A stretch of 64,000 nucleotides of DNA. It comes from Circinella umbellata. Taxonomy: Eukaryota; Mucoromycota; Mucoromycetes; Mucorales; Lichtheimiaceae. Each line of letters starts with the position of its first letter. Positions within the stretch are counted from its first letter, which is position 1. Under the pieces are notes generated by a model. It saw nothing but the letters and a program-made list of their open reading frames with translations, ran no database searches and was not told where the DNA came from. The translations under genes and the position numbers were made by a program. Positions 1 through 10,822 of the stretch are shown here, in pieces. The stretch lies in the NCBI GenBank assembly GCA_025093555.1, contig JAIWNF010000036.1, positions 1 through 64,000 of the forward strand, in the 5' to 3' direction.

Positions 1-620
1 ATTATAATTATAGAGTAATGGATCAAAGTTTTAACAATGCTGTGGTAAGGTATATATATATTCAAATAAAGAAGAGAGTAAGTTTTTGTATATTATTATA
101 TATTTGAATAGAGCAGTTGAAAAGAAAAGTAGTAATGGGTTTAATATAGAAAAAAAATATTGAAAAGAAAACAAACATTGAAGATTAAAAAGAGAGATTA
201 ATGAACTTAATTATTATAAAAAGAATTATGAACTTTTATTTGGTTGTAAAACAGAAAAGGTAAACTTATACCTCTTTTTTATTTCAGCACACTACTCACC
301 CCCACAAAAAAAAAAATTCCACGTCATGTTATATTTCTACCACCACCATAACTTTTTTTTTCACTATAAACTTTTTTATCACTATAACTTTTTTTTTCCT
401 TCTATAACTTTCCCACTTTTATTATAACTTATTTATTTCCTATTATGTTTTTCAAACCAAAATAATAAAATCATCTAAAAATAATGCGCCTTTGTTACCA
501 ATGTTTTACTTTTCTTAAACGATCTCAAACGACTACCATACACAATCTTGTAAAACACCTTCTCTCATGAAAAAATACTGTGACATCTACTATATAGCCT
601 AGATTTTCATCTAATTGATT
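1..620. other. AT-rich non-coding stretch
   Basis: I see no gene here. The stretch is very AT-rich. Around 340-420 it holds a loose, imperfect repetition of an ACTATAACTTTTTTT-like unit, probably a slipped simple sequence. Confidence 0.5.
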
Positions 621-627
621 TTTTTTG

Positions 628-780
628 CATTACGGATTACGGATTCAATCCGGATTTTTACGAAACGGATTCGGATTGCAATTCTCTAATCCGTGGACAA
701 TCCGGATTTCCGAAAATCCGATCCTTTTCGAAACGGATCGGATTCGAAATGGTGCCAATCCAATCCGGATCGGTCTACTA
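628..780. repeat. Cluster of CGGATT/AATCCG repeats
   Basis: About a dozen copies of CGGATT or its reverse complement AATCCG lie within 150 bp, several fused into the palindrome AATCCGGATT. The block is less AT-rich than its surroundings and sits directly upstream of the surviving part of the transposase at 860. It could be the subterminal repeat region of that MULE or an unrelated satellite fragment. Nominal short ORFs across it are by-products of the repeat. Confidence 0.55.
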
Positions 781-859
781 AGAACCCTAGTCGAGATCTC
801 AAACTAGATAGTAACTTATTAAGAAAATAAACGAATAAATAAATGAATAAATAAAACAG

Positions 860-2910
860 ATATTCAGACAATCACGTCAAAACTATTCTGCTTTGGGCTT
901 CGTCATGCCTTTGTTTGCATCAATAACTACATTGGGGGATGTTGAAGAGTTTCATGTTGATTCAACATATAAAACAAACCGTACAGGTCATGAGCTTTTT
1001 GCAGTTGTTGCGACAGTGAATGGAATAGGATTCCCAATCGCATATTTCTTGCTAAAGATGAACCCCATCAATACACCCGTCACCAGATCGACTACCACCA
1101 CTACCGCTACCGCTACAGCTACCACAACAAACACGACAACCACTACTACACCAACAACAGCAGATGTACCATCGACTCCTCCTGCTGTTAATCCCACTAA
1201 TGAGCAATTATCCACTCGATCTGATCTCATATCTCAATTTTTCACCAAATTGCATGAAAGAGGTCTGCGCTCAGTGAGATTTATGTTTACAGATAAAGAT
1301 GAGGGGCAGATAAATGCCATTGCAAACGTGTTTGGTGAAGAAGCTGTCCGTTTATGCTTATGGCATTTGATGCGTGCTGTGAAATTGCAGTTGGCAAAGA
1401 ATAAGTTGGAGGATCCGCAGTACGATGTTGAAGAAGCTATGCGGCGTTTCACTTTCGTAGAACGTTCATTTCAACCGACAGAAAATCGAGAAGGCAGAAG
1501 ATGTGAACGTGCTGATCACCGCGAAATAATAGTGGCAATGATGCGAAGACATTATGACATGCATAGTAATATACCAGTTGGAGGAGGTAATTTAAAGACC
1601 ATAAAGATATACGAGCAAATATATTCAATTAATAATTAATATACAGTAACCCAAAAAAAAATTAATAATTGATTGTGAATCTAAATACGGTAGTGTACTC
1701 AACTCCATATGATATTCATACCCATTGTGCCAGAGAGGCGTACAATTTTTGTAAGGATCATAACCTTCGTGATGCTTGGGCCTATCTGTACAACAGATGG
1801 TATAAAGTGTCATGGTGGAAGAGATGGGCACATAGTTCCCGAGTTGCTATTCCCATTGGCAAAACAATAATGATGATCGAATCGCAATGGCGAATTCTTA
1901 AAAGAGATTTTCTTGTCAATAGCATTCGACCACGTTTGGACTATCTGGTGTGGATTATTATCCAGAAGCAGATAGTTACTATCCATTATACATTTTCAAT
2001 AAAAATCATAAATCGTATGCAAAAGCTAGACTGGGAACTAGAATTTGTTCGTGAATGGCATACAAAAACTGGTCGTGGCGAACCTGGATCTAATAGTAGG
2101 CGTAACCGATCAGAAAATACTAATGCGGATGAGTTATACTTGCCGTCAATCGAGAATTGGACGTGCGGCTGCCCTTCTTATGCTAAAAGTCGTTTTATGC
2201 TTTGCAAACATTTAATTTCTCGCTATCGTGATAGCCATCCTTCCCTGCATGTTGTATTTAGTGCACATGACTATTTTATATGTCGCCAATCTACTGCACC
2301 ATATGTCCAAATTCTGCCGGTATGTTTTGTATATATACATAGTGATCATTTATTTGTGTTAGTACTAATATATAGAACTAAATGTATCTTATGTCTGCGG
2401 GTATAGAACATTTCGTATCCTTTTTATGGACTAGCAGCTCCTAATACTGCACCCGTACCTCAACAAACATCACCAATTACTCCTAATTCACCACAGCAAC
2501 CAATTATCATTCCACAATCCCAACTTCAACCTCAACCATCAGCAGCATTACCAACACCAACTTTACCTACTATTATTAATATTAGCGATTCTGAAGAAGA
2601 AGCAGAAGAAGAACGTGAAGCAGCAGTAGTAGAAAATAATGATGAAGAAATAGAAGCAGAAGTAAGGGATGAGTGGCAAGCGCAAGTCGATGCTGAAGCG
2701 CGCATTGCATGGTTATGAAGAGAGCTTGATGCTGAATACAACAGTTATCGTAATATATTACAGTCTCAACAACAACAACAATTCTTTGATACTTCCCGTG
2801 CTCGTGATCACCATGTTAACAACTATTTTGATGTTGTTAATGCGTACAGAAATCGATGAACCCGTGATAGAACTTGGGAAGATGATCATCCTTTTACACG
2901 CTATCTTTAA
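860..2910 (+). pseudogene. Decayed MULE-type DDE transposase with SWIM zinc finger
   Basis: This is a Mutator-like element transposase remnant. Exon 860-1586 carries the MULE catalytic core: the VDSTYKTN block, a Thr-rich insertion encoded by an ACC/ACA microsatellite (about 1090-1160), the FTDKDEGQINAI block and the CLWH block. Exon 1694-2319 contains the SWIM finger CGCPSY...CKH (about 2164-2213). A third exon starts at 2407 and encodes a Pro/Gln-rich then acidic tail. Introns 1587-1693 and 2320-2406 restore phase. The coding frame is interrupted by TGA at 2716-2718 and 2857-2859, yet sensible sequence continues in frame to TAA at 2908-2910. Both stops look like CGA-to-TGA transitions. The N-terminus is missing: an in-frame stop lies at 848-850 and an AG acceptor at 858-859, so upstream exons are lost or unrecognised. 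I infer a dead copy. Confidence 0.8.
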
Positions 2911-3204
2911 AAGCAATTCATATCTCTTTTATTTACATATTTACAATTACATTTATTCCATTTGTTTATATTATCCTTCGTGCTATCCGTTTTTCATTTT
3001 TATCTACATTTACATCACTTGATCCCTTTTTTTTATAAAAAAAAAATTGTCAAAAAAAAAATGTTGTCAAAAAAAAAAAATGTCAACAAAAAAAAAACCA
3101 TATTATTTTTCATGTCGGAATTTAAAATGGAAAAATGTATTGCCTTTTACTGAGATTATGTTTCTGGGAAAAAAAGTAAACTGCTGGGGTGTGTTATCCG
3201 ATCT

Positions 3205-3310
3205 GCTCAAACGCGCTCAAATCAATGGTTTGCCCTACTCAAACTGGTTCGTTTTTTTTATTCTAAGCAGATTGAGCACTCTCGATCTATGAGTTTGAGC
3301 CTTTGAGAAA
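3205..3310. repeat. CTCAAA/TTTGAG repeat cluster, left
   Basis: Several short copies of CTCAAA and its complement TTTGAG occur in about 100 bp, in both orientations. The same motif recurs in the cluster at 5598-5755. These may be subterminal repeats of a non-autonomous DNA element, but I found no clear terminal inverted repeat or target duplication. Confidence 0.45.
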
Positions 3311-5597
3311 AAAGATGAGAGGTCGAAATGACATTATTCTTCTACTCTATTGGCTACTGTTTCATGTTACACCTTTTGATCAAAGTATCATATTAGTAGA
3401 TTTTTTTATATGAAATATATACAGCCTTCAGTATTGGCCCCTTTATTTCGGACATTTTAAAACTATCATTTGGTATTGGCTTATGATTCTTTAAGTTGAT
3501 CAATCATCTGCTTTTTATTTCTTTTTATATACATAAAGAAGTCTTTTTATTTATTTATTTTTTATCTACTATACTAAAATAAATATATAATTTTTACTAT
3601 ACTAAAAGCTAAACTATTTTCTCTAAATTTAATATTACTAGCCTTCATTTACCATATAACGGATCTAAAAAGTCTAATTTAAAATGCCTTTCAATAAATA
3701 TAACTATAAATATGCAATGTAAAATGGTAAATAAATAACACGAAATGAATCACAATAAAAAAACATAAGGTGAAACCATACCATCCTATAGAAAAAAAGA
3801 AGTTGAGTATATGAAAATGTTTATGCAATAATATCAAAGAGGAATTAGTTATGCCATAAGTAATATGTTTATCGAATAAATTACAGAAAAGGTTAGTTAT
3901 ATTATAAAAACATGCTCACGGAATAATATAAAGAAAAAGATTAGTTAGGCTACATATAAAATACTTACAGAATAATTTTGAGAAAGAGATAAATAACATG
4001 TTTTTATGGAAACTGCTACTATAAAAGAACACATAATATTCATTAGACATCAATAAAACCATATGATAAATATATAAAAAGAACAAGTACATACCTGCCA
4101 AATACTCAAGCTTAGGGAAGTTGTCTACTATATAAAGTAAAGTACCTATTCATGTCAGCTTCAACTTTTTATACCATTTATGATTCATCTGTTACTAGTT
4201 TTCCACTATTTACCTTGGCTTTTAAAGAACACGTTTTTCATGGTACAGTCAATATCTAGAACGGATGCACCTTGGCACACTATTTATTCATCAATGGATA
4301 TAATTGGGATGAGTAAGAACATATAAGTTCATGTAAAAAGGGATATATAAGCAGCTAAAAAAAGAGATACTGGTACTTGTGTCAAAGTACGAAACGCGCA
4401 TATACAGTAGCTTTGTTTCAAGCAAAAGTAGATATAGTAAATGGGAATAGACAAAATAAAAAAAATGGCAGATAAAAAAGCAGATATGTTAGGGCTTGTG
4501 AACCATTATTGGAGGGAATACATGGAGATAAGGCACACAAGTACACACAAAAAATAAAAAAAAGAGTAGTTACTACTTGCAGTAAGCATAAAACATATAG
4601 ATATCATCAAGTAAGCAAGAGTATAAGAGCCAGATCAAAACAAGAATGTGGTTAATGAATAAAAAGATTAAAGATTGAATTCGGGGCAAAATATGAGTAA
4701 AAGAGTATGTGTAATCTGGCCAAAAAAAGAACATTACAACTACCCGTGTTAAACATAAGAACCAATATATACGCTTCATTACCAGACAAGGGCATCTATG
4801 TATAAGATTAAAAAAATGTGAATCAGTACTAGTGTGATAGTCAAAGATGATAATGATAGATTATTTTAAAGATGGGGTGAAATTTACGTTGTGTCATTTT
4901 GTTGTAGTAAAGGGGAGTAGAGTAGAAAGAAAGATGCTGAAAAAAGAAGAATAAAAATAATGACCAAATTAGGCCATTCATATTAGGTTAGCCAAATTGG
5001 AACAAGAAGAGTCTTTTTATGTTATCATGGCGTTTTGCTATCACTGTATGTACTGCGACGTTGTTTTCTCTGCATAACGAATAAAATAACATTGTCATTC
5101 ATATAACTTACCATTTATAATTTTTTAAAAGAACTTCCAATAATAAAAACATTACTCATTATTTTTTTTTGGTAAATGAGCTAATTTTTAAGAGGTGCAG
5201 CTGTGTATATCAACTACAAATTTTACTCTCAGTTGAGATGATATCTTAATATTATAATAAAAAATAAACCTCTATCATTGTCATCAAGATCTATCATATC
5301 CTCATCACCTTGACTCGTAATCCATTCTTCATAAAGTTATGTGCTATAATTATGCTTATGACGATCTTTAGTACTTTCTTTTGGTGAATGTATTTTTCTG
5401 GTCGTGTACTCATTTGAAAACACTAGTTACAAAAACATTTTTTGATCCCATAATAAATTTCAGAAGCTGTCTGTATTTTGTGAAAAAAAGAAAAAAAAAA
5501 CTAAATAGCAAAAAAGAGTAATGAAGTATTACAATGCTTAACGAATATCACATAACTTAATATTTATTTTGTGTAAGGTAACTTTTTATTTGAACAT

Positions 5598-5755
5598 GTT
5601 TGAGAATACTCAAACTAAGAATTTGAGCGACCTAGTTACTCAAACTACAGATTTAAGTGGTTTGAGCCAGCTCAAATCATTCAGGGGCATTTGAACTGCT
5701 CAAACCAGCTCAAACCCAAAAGTTTTAGCAAGATCCATTTTCTCAAACCACCTTT
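5598..5755. repeat. CTCAAA/TTTGAG repeat cluster, right
   Basis: At least nine copies of CTCAAA/TTTGAG lie within 160 bp, often as GCTCAAAC or GTTTGAGC, in alternating orientation. It resembles the left cluster at 3205-3310, so the pair could mark the ends of one ~2.5 kb element or be two separate MITE fragments. Confidence 0.5.
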
Positions 5756-5842
5756 TAAGTCCAGTGGGTATTGTTCCGCCATAAAAATATTACGACACAA
5801 CAAAAAAATGAAAAAAATAAAAAAAAAATACAATCATCAATT

Positions 5843-5847
5843 AAAAA
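5843..5847 (-). terminator. Candidate Pol III terminator of tRNA-Gln
   Basis: Five A residues on the plus strand give a T5 run on the minus strand, 22 nt beyond the tRNA 3' end. This is the form expected of an RNA polymerase III terminator. Confidence 0.5.
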
Positions 5848-5869
5848 GTTACAATCTAACATACTGAAA

Positions 5870-5940
5870 GGTCTTCCCGAGAATCGAACTCAGATTGCTA
5901 GATTCAAAGTCTAGAGTGCTAACCATTACACCAGAAAACC
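5870..5940 (-). tRNA. tRNA-Gln (anticodon UUG)
   Basis: Read on the minus strand, the 71 nt fold into a complete cloverleaf. The acceptor arms GGTTTTC and GAAGACC pair with one G-T. The D-arm is GTGT...GCAC, the anticodon stem is CTAGA/TCTAG with loop CTTTGAA (anticodon TTG), and the T-arm is CTGAG-TTCGAAT-CTCGG. No intron is present. The A box (TGGTGTAATGG-type) and B box (GTTCGAATC-type) are intact, so the gene should still be transcribed. A non-LTR retrotransposon abuts its 5' end at 5941, and the first 14 nt of the gene are repeated beyond that element at 11277-11290. Confidence 0.95.
5927..5940. repeat. Target-site duplication, 5' copy (inside tRNA gene)
   Basis: The 14 bp TACACCAGAAAACC is the complement of tRNA-Gln nucleotides 1-14. 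An identical copy lies at 11277-11290. Bases just outside the two copies differ, which fixes the duplication at 14 bp. Confidence 0.9.
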
Positions 5941-6080
5941 ACTCTTGTTCTGCTACACATCACTTTTTAAGTAGTTTTGAGAGTTTATTCGAAAAAGTGA
6001 CAAAAACCAACCGTATAACCAACAACAATAATAACAACCCTCCCCGCAGTACTATTCGTAAACGGCGCGACCATCCAACA

Positions 6081-7331
6081 ATGGAAACGAATAATACGAA
6101 GCCGAAATTCCAGTTCGATCGAAGACAAATTTCGTACGAAATTGCTGATTCAACATTTGAATCGGCAAAATCACCATCAGCAACCTCACCACCCACCATC
6201 GACTTTGGCGTTACAACACCTCCATCCATCCAACCATCCATCAACACCTCCACTCATCCATCCATCAATCCATCCGACCGTTCCAACCTTCTCGCTGTAA
6301 TAGCTAATCTCAATAATACTATTGCTGACTTGCGTGGAGATTTAAAAAGTATGAGGGAAGAAAATGCTGCCCTGAGGGAACGCATTTTTTCCTTTATGCA
6401 AATTAAAACGGCGACGCGCACGGCCACCACCACCAGCAGTAATAACGCCTCTCCAAAAAATAAAAATAAAAAAAACGATTCTTCCCTGATGGCATCACAA
6501 CATGCACCTAAATCAGCAAACTCGACCTCTACCAAAAATAACGCCAGCACCACCACCAAGTCCAACACTACTAAAGGCCAAAAACCTACAGTAATTACAA
6601 CCAACAATAACAACAACAAAAATAATAATTCCTGGGCAACAATTACTGCCAAAAATCTGCCACCAAAAAATAAAAAAAATAAAAATAAAAAAAACCACCC
6701 TACCACCACCAAAACTACCACCATTCGCGCCCTTCAAGAAAGCAATGGACCATCTACATTTGACTTTGTCTATGTACCTTGCCGTCACCACCTCCGCTAC
6801 CATGATGTCCGGAAAATGATTTCGACATTAAAGATTCAACAATCGCGTGTCTTGGATATTTATTTTCCAGCAAAAGGCACTGTTGCTTTTTTAATCCATT
6901 CCGGCTTCAAGGATGAACTCGTTAGTAAGCTTAAAGCTGAAAGCATCACACCACGCACCAACTTCGACCCTATTTCACCTACTGTTATTGGTGATATTAA
7001 ATTTGCTAATGACAGTCAAGATGAACGAAAACAAAGAGCACAACAATTATTTGCTCAAAAAGTTGAACGAACCTCTTTGCACCTTCCACCAAAAATCGGT
7101 ATCAGCATTGCCAGATTTTTTTCTTCACCCGCTGCCAAGGAATTACAGCTTCCTGAGCAATGGTGGAACGATTTTATAACTAAATATCGCCACCAACAAA
7201 ATTCACCAGCAACAACAAATACAACAACTACAACCGCACCATCACCACCACCACCTGTACTTGACGTCGAAATGGATGAAAGTCCTAAAAATGACGATTC
7301 CAGCAACAGCAACGAAACCAGCAATCAATGA
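6081..7331 (+). CDS. Retrotransposon ORF1 (gag-like, coiled coil + RRM-like)
   Basis: ORF1 protein of the non-LTR element, 416 aa, expected to bind element RNA. The start is the first ATG after the element's 5' boundary; the open frame upstream runs by chance through the tRNA gene and is not part of it. Residues about 69-107 form a heptad-like Leu/Ile coiled coil, suggesting multimerisation. A long Asn/Lys/Thr low-complexity region covers about 110-215, with poly-Lys/Asn stretches from A-rich codons. A compact region at about 226-300 has beta-alpha spacing reminiscent of an RRM. No CCHC knuckle is visible. The C-terminus is Thr/Pro-rich and acidic. The stop overlaps the ORF2 start as ATGA. 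Confidence 0.8.
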   Translation: METNNTKPKFQFDRRQISYEIADSTFESAKSPSATSPPTIDFGVTTPPSIQPSINTSTHPSINPSDRSNLLAVIANLNNTIADLRGDLKSMREENAALRERIFSFMQIKTATRTATTTSSNNASPKNKNKKNDSSLMASQHAPKSANSTSTKNNASTTTKSNTTKGQKPTVITTNNNNNKNNNSWATITAKNLPPKNKKNKNKKNHPTTTKTTTIRALQESNGPSTFDFVYVPCRHHLRYHDVRKMISTLKIQQSRVLDIYFPAKGTVAFLIHSGFKDELVSKLKAESITPRTNFDPISPTVIGDIKFANDSQDERKQRAQQLFAQKVERTSLHLPPKIGISIARFFSSPAAKELQLPEQWWNDFITKYRHQQNSPATTNTTTTTAPSPPPPVLDVEMDESPKNDDSSNSNETSNQ

Positions 7332-10300
7332 GTAGTGATCGTATAACGATTGCTACTCTCAACATCCGCAATATACGTAGTAATTTGGTAGGAGTTATTG
7401 ACAACTGTTTGGATGCAAATATTGATATTATTTTTCTCTGTGAAACTTACTTTAAACGTGGAAATTTACGTTGTAAATGGAAACAATTTCATAATTATGC
7501 CATTATGCGAGATGACTCTCCGGGATTCAAACATTTTGGTCTTTCTTTTCTTATACATCCAGATTTTCCCTACGAGGTTCATTCCCTTTCAATTCAGAAC
7601 GGTGAGGTACTGTCACTGAAAGTCGGCCCATATACTTTGCATGGTTTATATCTGCCACCTGGTATGGATGATATGGTGGCTGCCGAAAGATATAATTCAT
7701 TGTCAGTGGATCCATATACTATTTTTCTTGGAGACTTGAATTCGCGATTAGGAAGTTTTACAGGTGATACTCGAACTAATAATCGTAACCATGTACTGTC
7801 AACCTGGATAAGCACAAACGATTTAACCTTGTGGAATGCAGAATTGGCTTTTGGGGAACCTACCTACTCAGTTGTCAAAAATAATGGTCGCCTCTATCAG
7901 AGTGTCATTGATTTTTTTATTTCAATGCGAGATCATGTGCTAGATCCACGGATGAAAATCCATACAGGCCTTGGTTTGTCGGATCACCACTTGTGTGAGC
8001 TATCATTTGTGCCTGTGAATTTATCACGGCTTCCGGCTGCCACAGCCCCTCGACGTACTTGGCGACTTCAACGTCTCAAAGACCCTGAAGTACTGGAACG
8101 CTATACTGACAGGATTCGAGAGGCCATAGGTCCTCTTAAGGAAGATATCCAAAATACTTTACAAGACAATGACTTGCAACCGAGCGCTGATGTGGTAGAA
8201 GCACATGTGACAAGACTCAACGAGCTTATTTATGATGCTTTGGACAAAAGTGTTGGGCAAACACGTCCTCAATCTGACACTCACAAATGGTTTTGGAATG
8301 ATACCCTTCAGCAGTTAGCGGATCGTCGTCAAAAGTTTCATAAACGATGGCTTCGACTTCGTAATAACCTTGAACGCATTACAGCTCACCGTGATTATAT
8401 TATGGCATGTACAGCCTTTAAAAAAGCAGTACGAGCTGCTCGGAAGCAATCCTGGAACGACTTTTGTCAGAAGCTACATGCTGATCCATCTGAGATGACA
8501 GCAGTTGTAAAACGGATCCGTTTACGCAATCGCACCAATGTTACTCTTACATCACCACAGGGCGCAGAACAAGCTGCTAATAATATGGCCGATCATCTCG
8601 AACGTGTTTTTGGTGGCTCTGTGTCAGCTCGACTCTCACCTGAAAGTAATTTCCCCCGAGAGACCGAAAACTGTTGGAATTGGATAGACATCGAGTCAGC
8701 TATTGCTGATTTACCAAATCGCAAAGCACCAGGAATGGATCATATTAAAGCTGAAATGCTTAAGCCTGTTGCATCAAATTTTGCTCCTCTCTTGGATAAG
8801 CTTTTTACTTTATGTTGGCGATGGTCGTGGACTCCTACCTTGTGGCGTACAGCACAAGTTGTGCCCATATACAAGAATAAAGGCTCTTCAACTGACCCAG
8901 CAAATTATAGACCAATTAGTCTGACATCCATATTTCGCAAGATTTTGGAACGCTGTCTAATGTCAAAGCTTTTGCAGACCATGCCGACTCTTGATATCGC
9001 ACAAGGTGGCTTCCGAGCTCATCGTGGTACCTTGGATCAAGCACTCTGCCTCCATGAATTGATGCAAGCATACAGCCGATCAGTGGATGGTGAGCAGCAT
9101 CCAACCGTCATCTGTCTACTTGATATCCTAGCCGCGTATGACTCTGCCAACAGGCTTGTTATATGGGATACGCTTCAGCCATTTGTACCTGAACCGCTGC
9201 TCAAGCTATTGCAGAATTTATTTGATGATGTTATTGTCAAAGTAGTTTTGTCAAATATGGCATCCCGAGACATATATCCAAGACATGGTGTGCTCCAAGG
9301 AAGTATTTTATCTCCTTTTCTTTATTCTGTTTTTATTGATTCTTTACCTCGTTTATTACGTTCTGTATCTTCTCATCCCCAATTAGTGCGTGTACCTACT
9401 CCCCCTTCCGAACGGTCTCTCAATTTTTGCTCTCGTCGTCCTTTTTCTTTTTCTTCGGCTAATGCTTCTCCACGATCTTTGATCAATGAGTTGCAGGATC
9501 CTTATAACCCTTATCTTATTCCTGATGACGTTGGAGCAGGGAACCGTCCCTTTTCTTTTATCCCTGTCAATTGTTTGATGTACGCAGATGATATTGCTAT
9601 TATTGGTGATGCTCGAGATGTACACATGATGCTTTTGGCTGCGGAACAACACTCCAATCTCCTTGGTTATCGGTGGAGCCCTACAAAGTGTGAAATTCTC
9701 AATGCCAATCCAAATGCAGAGCCATTTACATTATACGGTACAGAAATTCCTCACTGCTCAACATTCAGATACCTTGGTTTACCTTTTTCTTCTAATGGGT
9801 TGGATAGTGATATGCTCGTGAATCAGTCAAAAAGCAAGGCGATTTCAGCAATGAGATCACTGCGTGATTCTGGCGTTCATATGTATGGTTTTGGCCTTCT
9901 TTCTTCTCTTCGTGCATATAAGATTTTTGTTCGCCCAATTATCGAATATGGTCTTGCTATTTCTTTTCTTAACGCTATTCAAAGGAAAGTACTTGATGAT
10001 ATTCAAAAGCAATGCTTAAGAATGTGTATCTGTCGTAACCCTCTTGAAAAAGCCATTGGTACCCTTACTTTATCCCATCTTTCTGCCATGCCAAACATGC
10101 ATACCCGTGTTTTTATTTTACAAACCAAATTTATTCTTCGTGCACGCACACTTCCAAAGAGCACCCTTGTTACTTGTATTGTCCCGCAGCTAGCAAATTC
10201 ATGGAATGAAGCGCGTTGGCCAGTCTTACGTCGCAATGTAATCTGGAATTTGGTCAAACAACTTGATACTGGATCTGATCCACCTCGAAAGCCGCTCAAC

Positions 10301-10822
10301 GAAGCTATCAGGCAGCATATGCAAAGTATTATCGATAAACAAGTTAATAGTCCTGATAAAAATATCACGATTAAACGAAGTTTACATAAACCTATATGGG
10401 ATCCAACTCTCTTGTTGCCGTGCACTAAAAAGGAACGTCATAGACTGGTTAAATGGCGTCTTGCTTGGTTGCCTCCTACTCCGTCAGTACCGTGCCAGTG
10501 TGGTAGTCTTCGGGCTAATCGGGATCATTTCGCTATTTGTCCACTTGTATCTGAACAACTTCGTTCATTTCGATGGTCACTTTCTTCAATTACCCCAAAT
10601 CCCCCACCTGGTGTTGATGCTATTGATGCCGCTCTGAATTTATTGCCCAACAAAGTCAAGGCTAAACTCGGCAAATGGCAACGACTTTGGCCGGCTCTTC
10701 TCTCTCTTCTTCTTCGCATTGACGAAATCACATCCGACACTCCATTTGATCCAGAACCTCCCCCTGGTATACTTCTTCTTGAGGCCTCACAGAACCTCTT
10801 ACCTGACTCTCCTCCCCAATGA
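7328..10822 (+). CDS. Retrotransposon ORF2: AP-endonuclease + reverse transcriptase
   Basis: ORF2 is 1164 aa and should nick the target and prime reverse transcription of the element. The N-terminal ~235 aa are an endonuclease/exonuclease/phosphatase domain with the TLNIRN, LCET, LGDLN and GLSDHH signatures. The reverse transcriptase spans roughly residues 490-770: IYKNKGSSTDPANYRPISL, QGGFRAHRGTLDQA, LDILAAYDS (first catalytic Asp), GVLQGSILSPFLY and YADD (the catalytic pair). The block usually written as D-I-K-K-A-F-D is D-I-L-A-A-Y-D here. A C-x-C-x7-H-x4-C knuckle sits near residues 1055-1070, as in many APE-type elements. There is no RNase H domain or large insertion, and length is normal. 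Translation probably depends on coupling to ORF1 through the ATGA overlap. Confidence 0.93.
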   Translation: MSSDRITIATLNIRNIRSNLVGVIDNCLDANIDIIFLCETYFKRGNLRCKWKQFHNYAIMRDDSPGFKHFGLSFLIHPDFPYEVHSLSIQNGEVLSLKVGPYTLHGLYLPPGMDDMVAAERYNSLSVDPYTIFLGDLNSRLGSFTGDTRTNNRNHVLSTWISTNDLTLWNAELAFGEPTYSVVKNNGRLYQSVIDFFISMRDHVLDPRMKIHTGLGLSDHHLCELSFVPVNLSRLPAATAPRRTWRLQRLKDPEVLERYTDRIREAIGPLKEDIQNTLQDNDLQPSADVVEAHVTRLNELIYDALDKSVGQTRPQSDTHKWFWNDTLQQLADRRQKFHKRWLRLRNNLERITAHRDYIMACTAFKKAVRAARKQSWNDFCQKLHADPSEMTAVVKRIRLRNRTNVTLTSPQGAEQAANNMADHLERVFGGSVSARLSPESNFPRETENCWNWIDIESAIADLPNRKAPGMDHIKAEMLKPVASNFAPLLDKLFTLCWRWSWTPTLWRTAQVVPIYKNKGSSTDPANYRPISLTSIFRKILERCLMSKLLQTMPTLDIAQGGFRAHRGTLDQALCLHELMQAYSRSVDGEQHPTVICLLDILAAYDSANRLVIWDTLQPFVPEPLLKLLQNLFDDVIVKVVLSNMASRDIYPRHGVLQGSILSPFLYSVFIDSLPRLLRSVSSHPQLVRVPTPPSERSLNFCSRRPFSFSSANASPRSLINELQDPYNPYLIPDDVGAGNRPFSFIPVNCLMYADDIAIIGDARDVHMMLLAAEQHSNLLGYRWSPTKCEILNANPNAEPFTLYGTEIPHCSTFRYLGLPFSSNGLDSDMLVNQSKSKAISAMRSLRDSGVHMYGFGLLSSLRAYKIFVRPIIEYGLAISFLNAIQRKVLDDIQKQCLRMCICRNPLEKAIGTLTLSHLSAMPNMHTRVFILQTKFILRARTLPKSTLVTCIVPQLANSWNEARWPVLRRNVIWNLVKQLDTGSDPPRKPLNEAIRQHMQSIIDKQVNSPDKNITIKRSLHKPIWDPTLLLPCTKKERHRLVKWRLAWLPPTPSVPCQCGSLRANRDHFAICPLVSEQLRSFRWSLSSITPNPPPGVDAIDAALNLLPNKVKAKLGKWQRLWPALLSLLLRIDEITSDTPFDPEPPPGILLLEASQNLLPDSPPQ

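Larger units (their letters stand above)
2911..5840. other. Repeat-rich non-coding stretch
   Basis: There is no supported gene in this interval. Poly-A and poly-T runs follow the transposase at 3030-3100. TTTGAG-type repeat clusters lie near 3205-3310 and 5598-5755 (listed separately). The DNA between them is AT-rich, with only chance ORFs up to about 68 codons. Confidence 0.5.

Noticed and set aside
625..807. 60-codon ORF in the CGGATT block
   Set aside because: It is periodic translation of a short repeat.
5895..6080. ORF1 reading frame extending upstream through the tRNA gene
   Set aside because: The frame is open by chance. The element boundary is at 5941 and the first internal ATG is at 6081.
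6254..6803. Antisense ORFs opposite retrotransposon ORF1
   Set aside because: They are Val/Leu/Phe-rich complements of the Thr/Asn/Lys repeats, with no domain.
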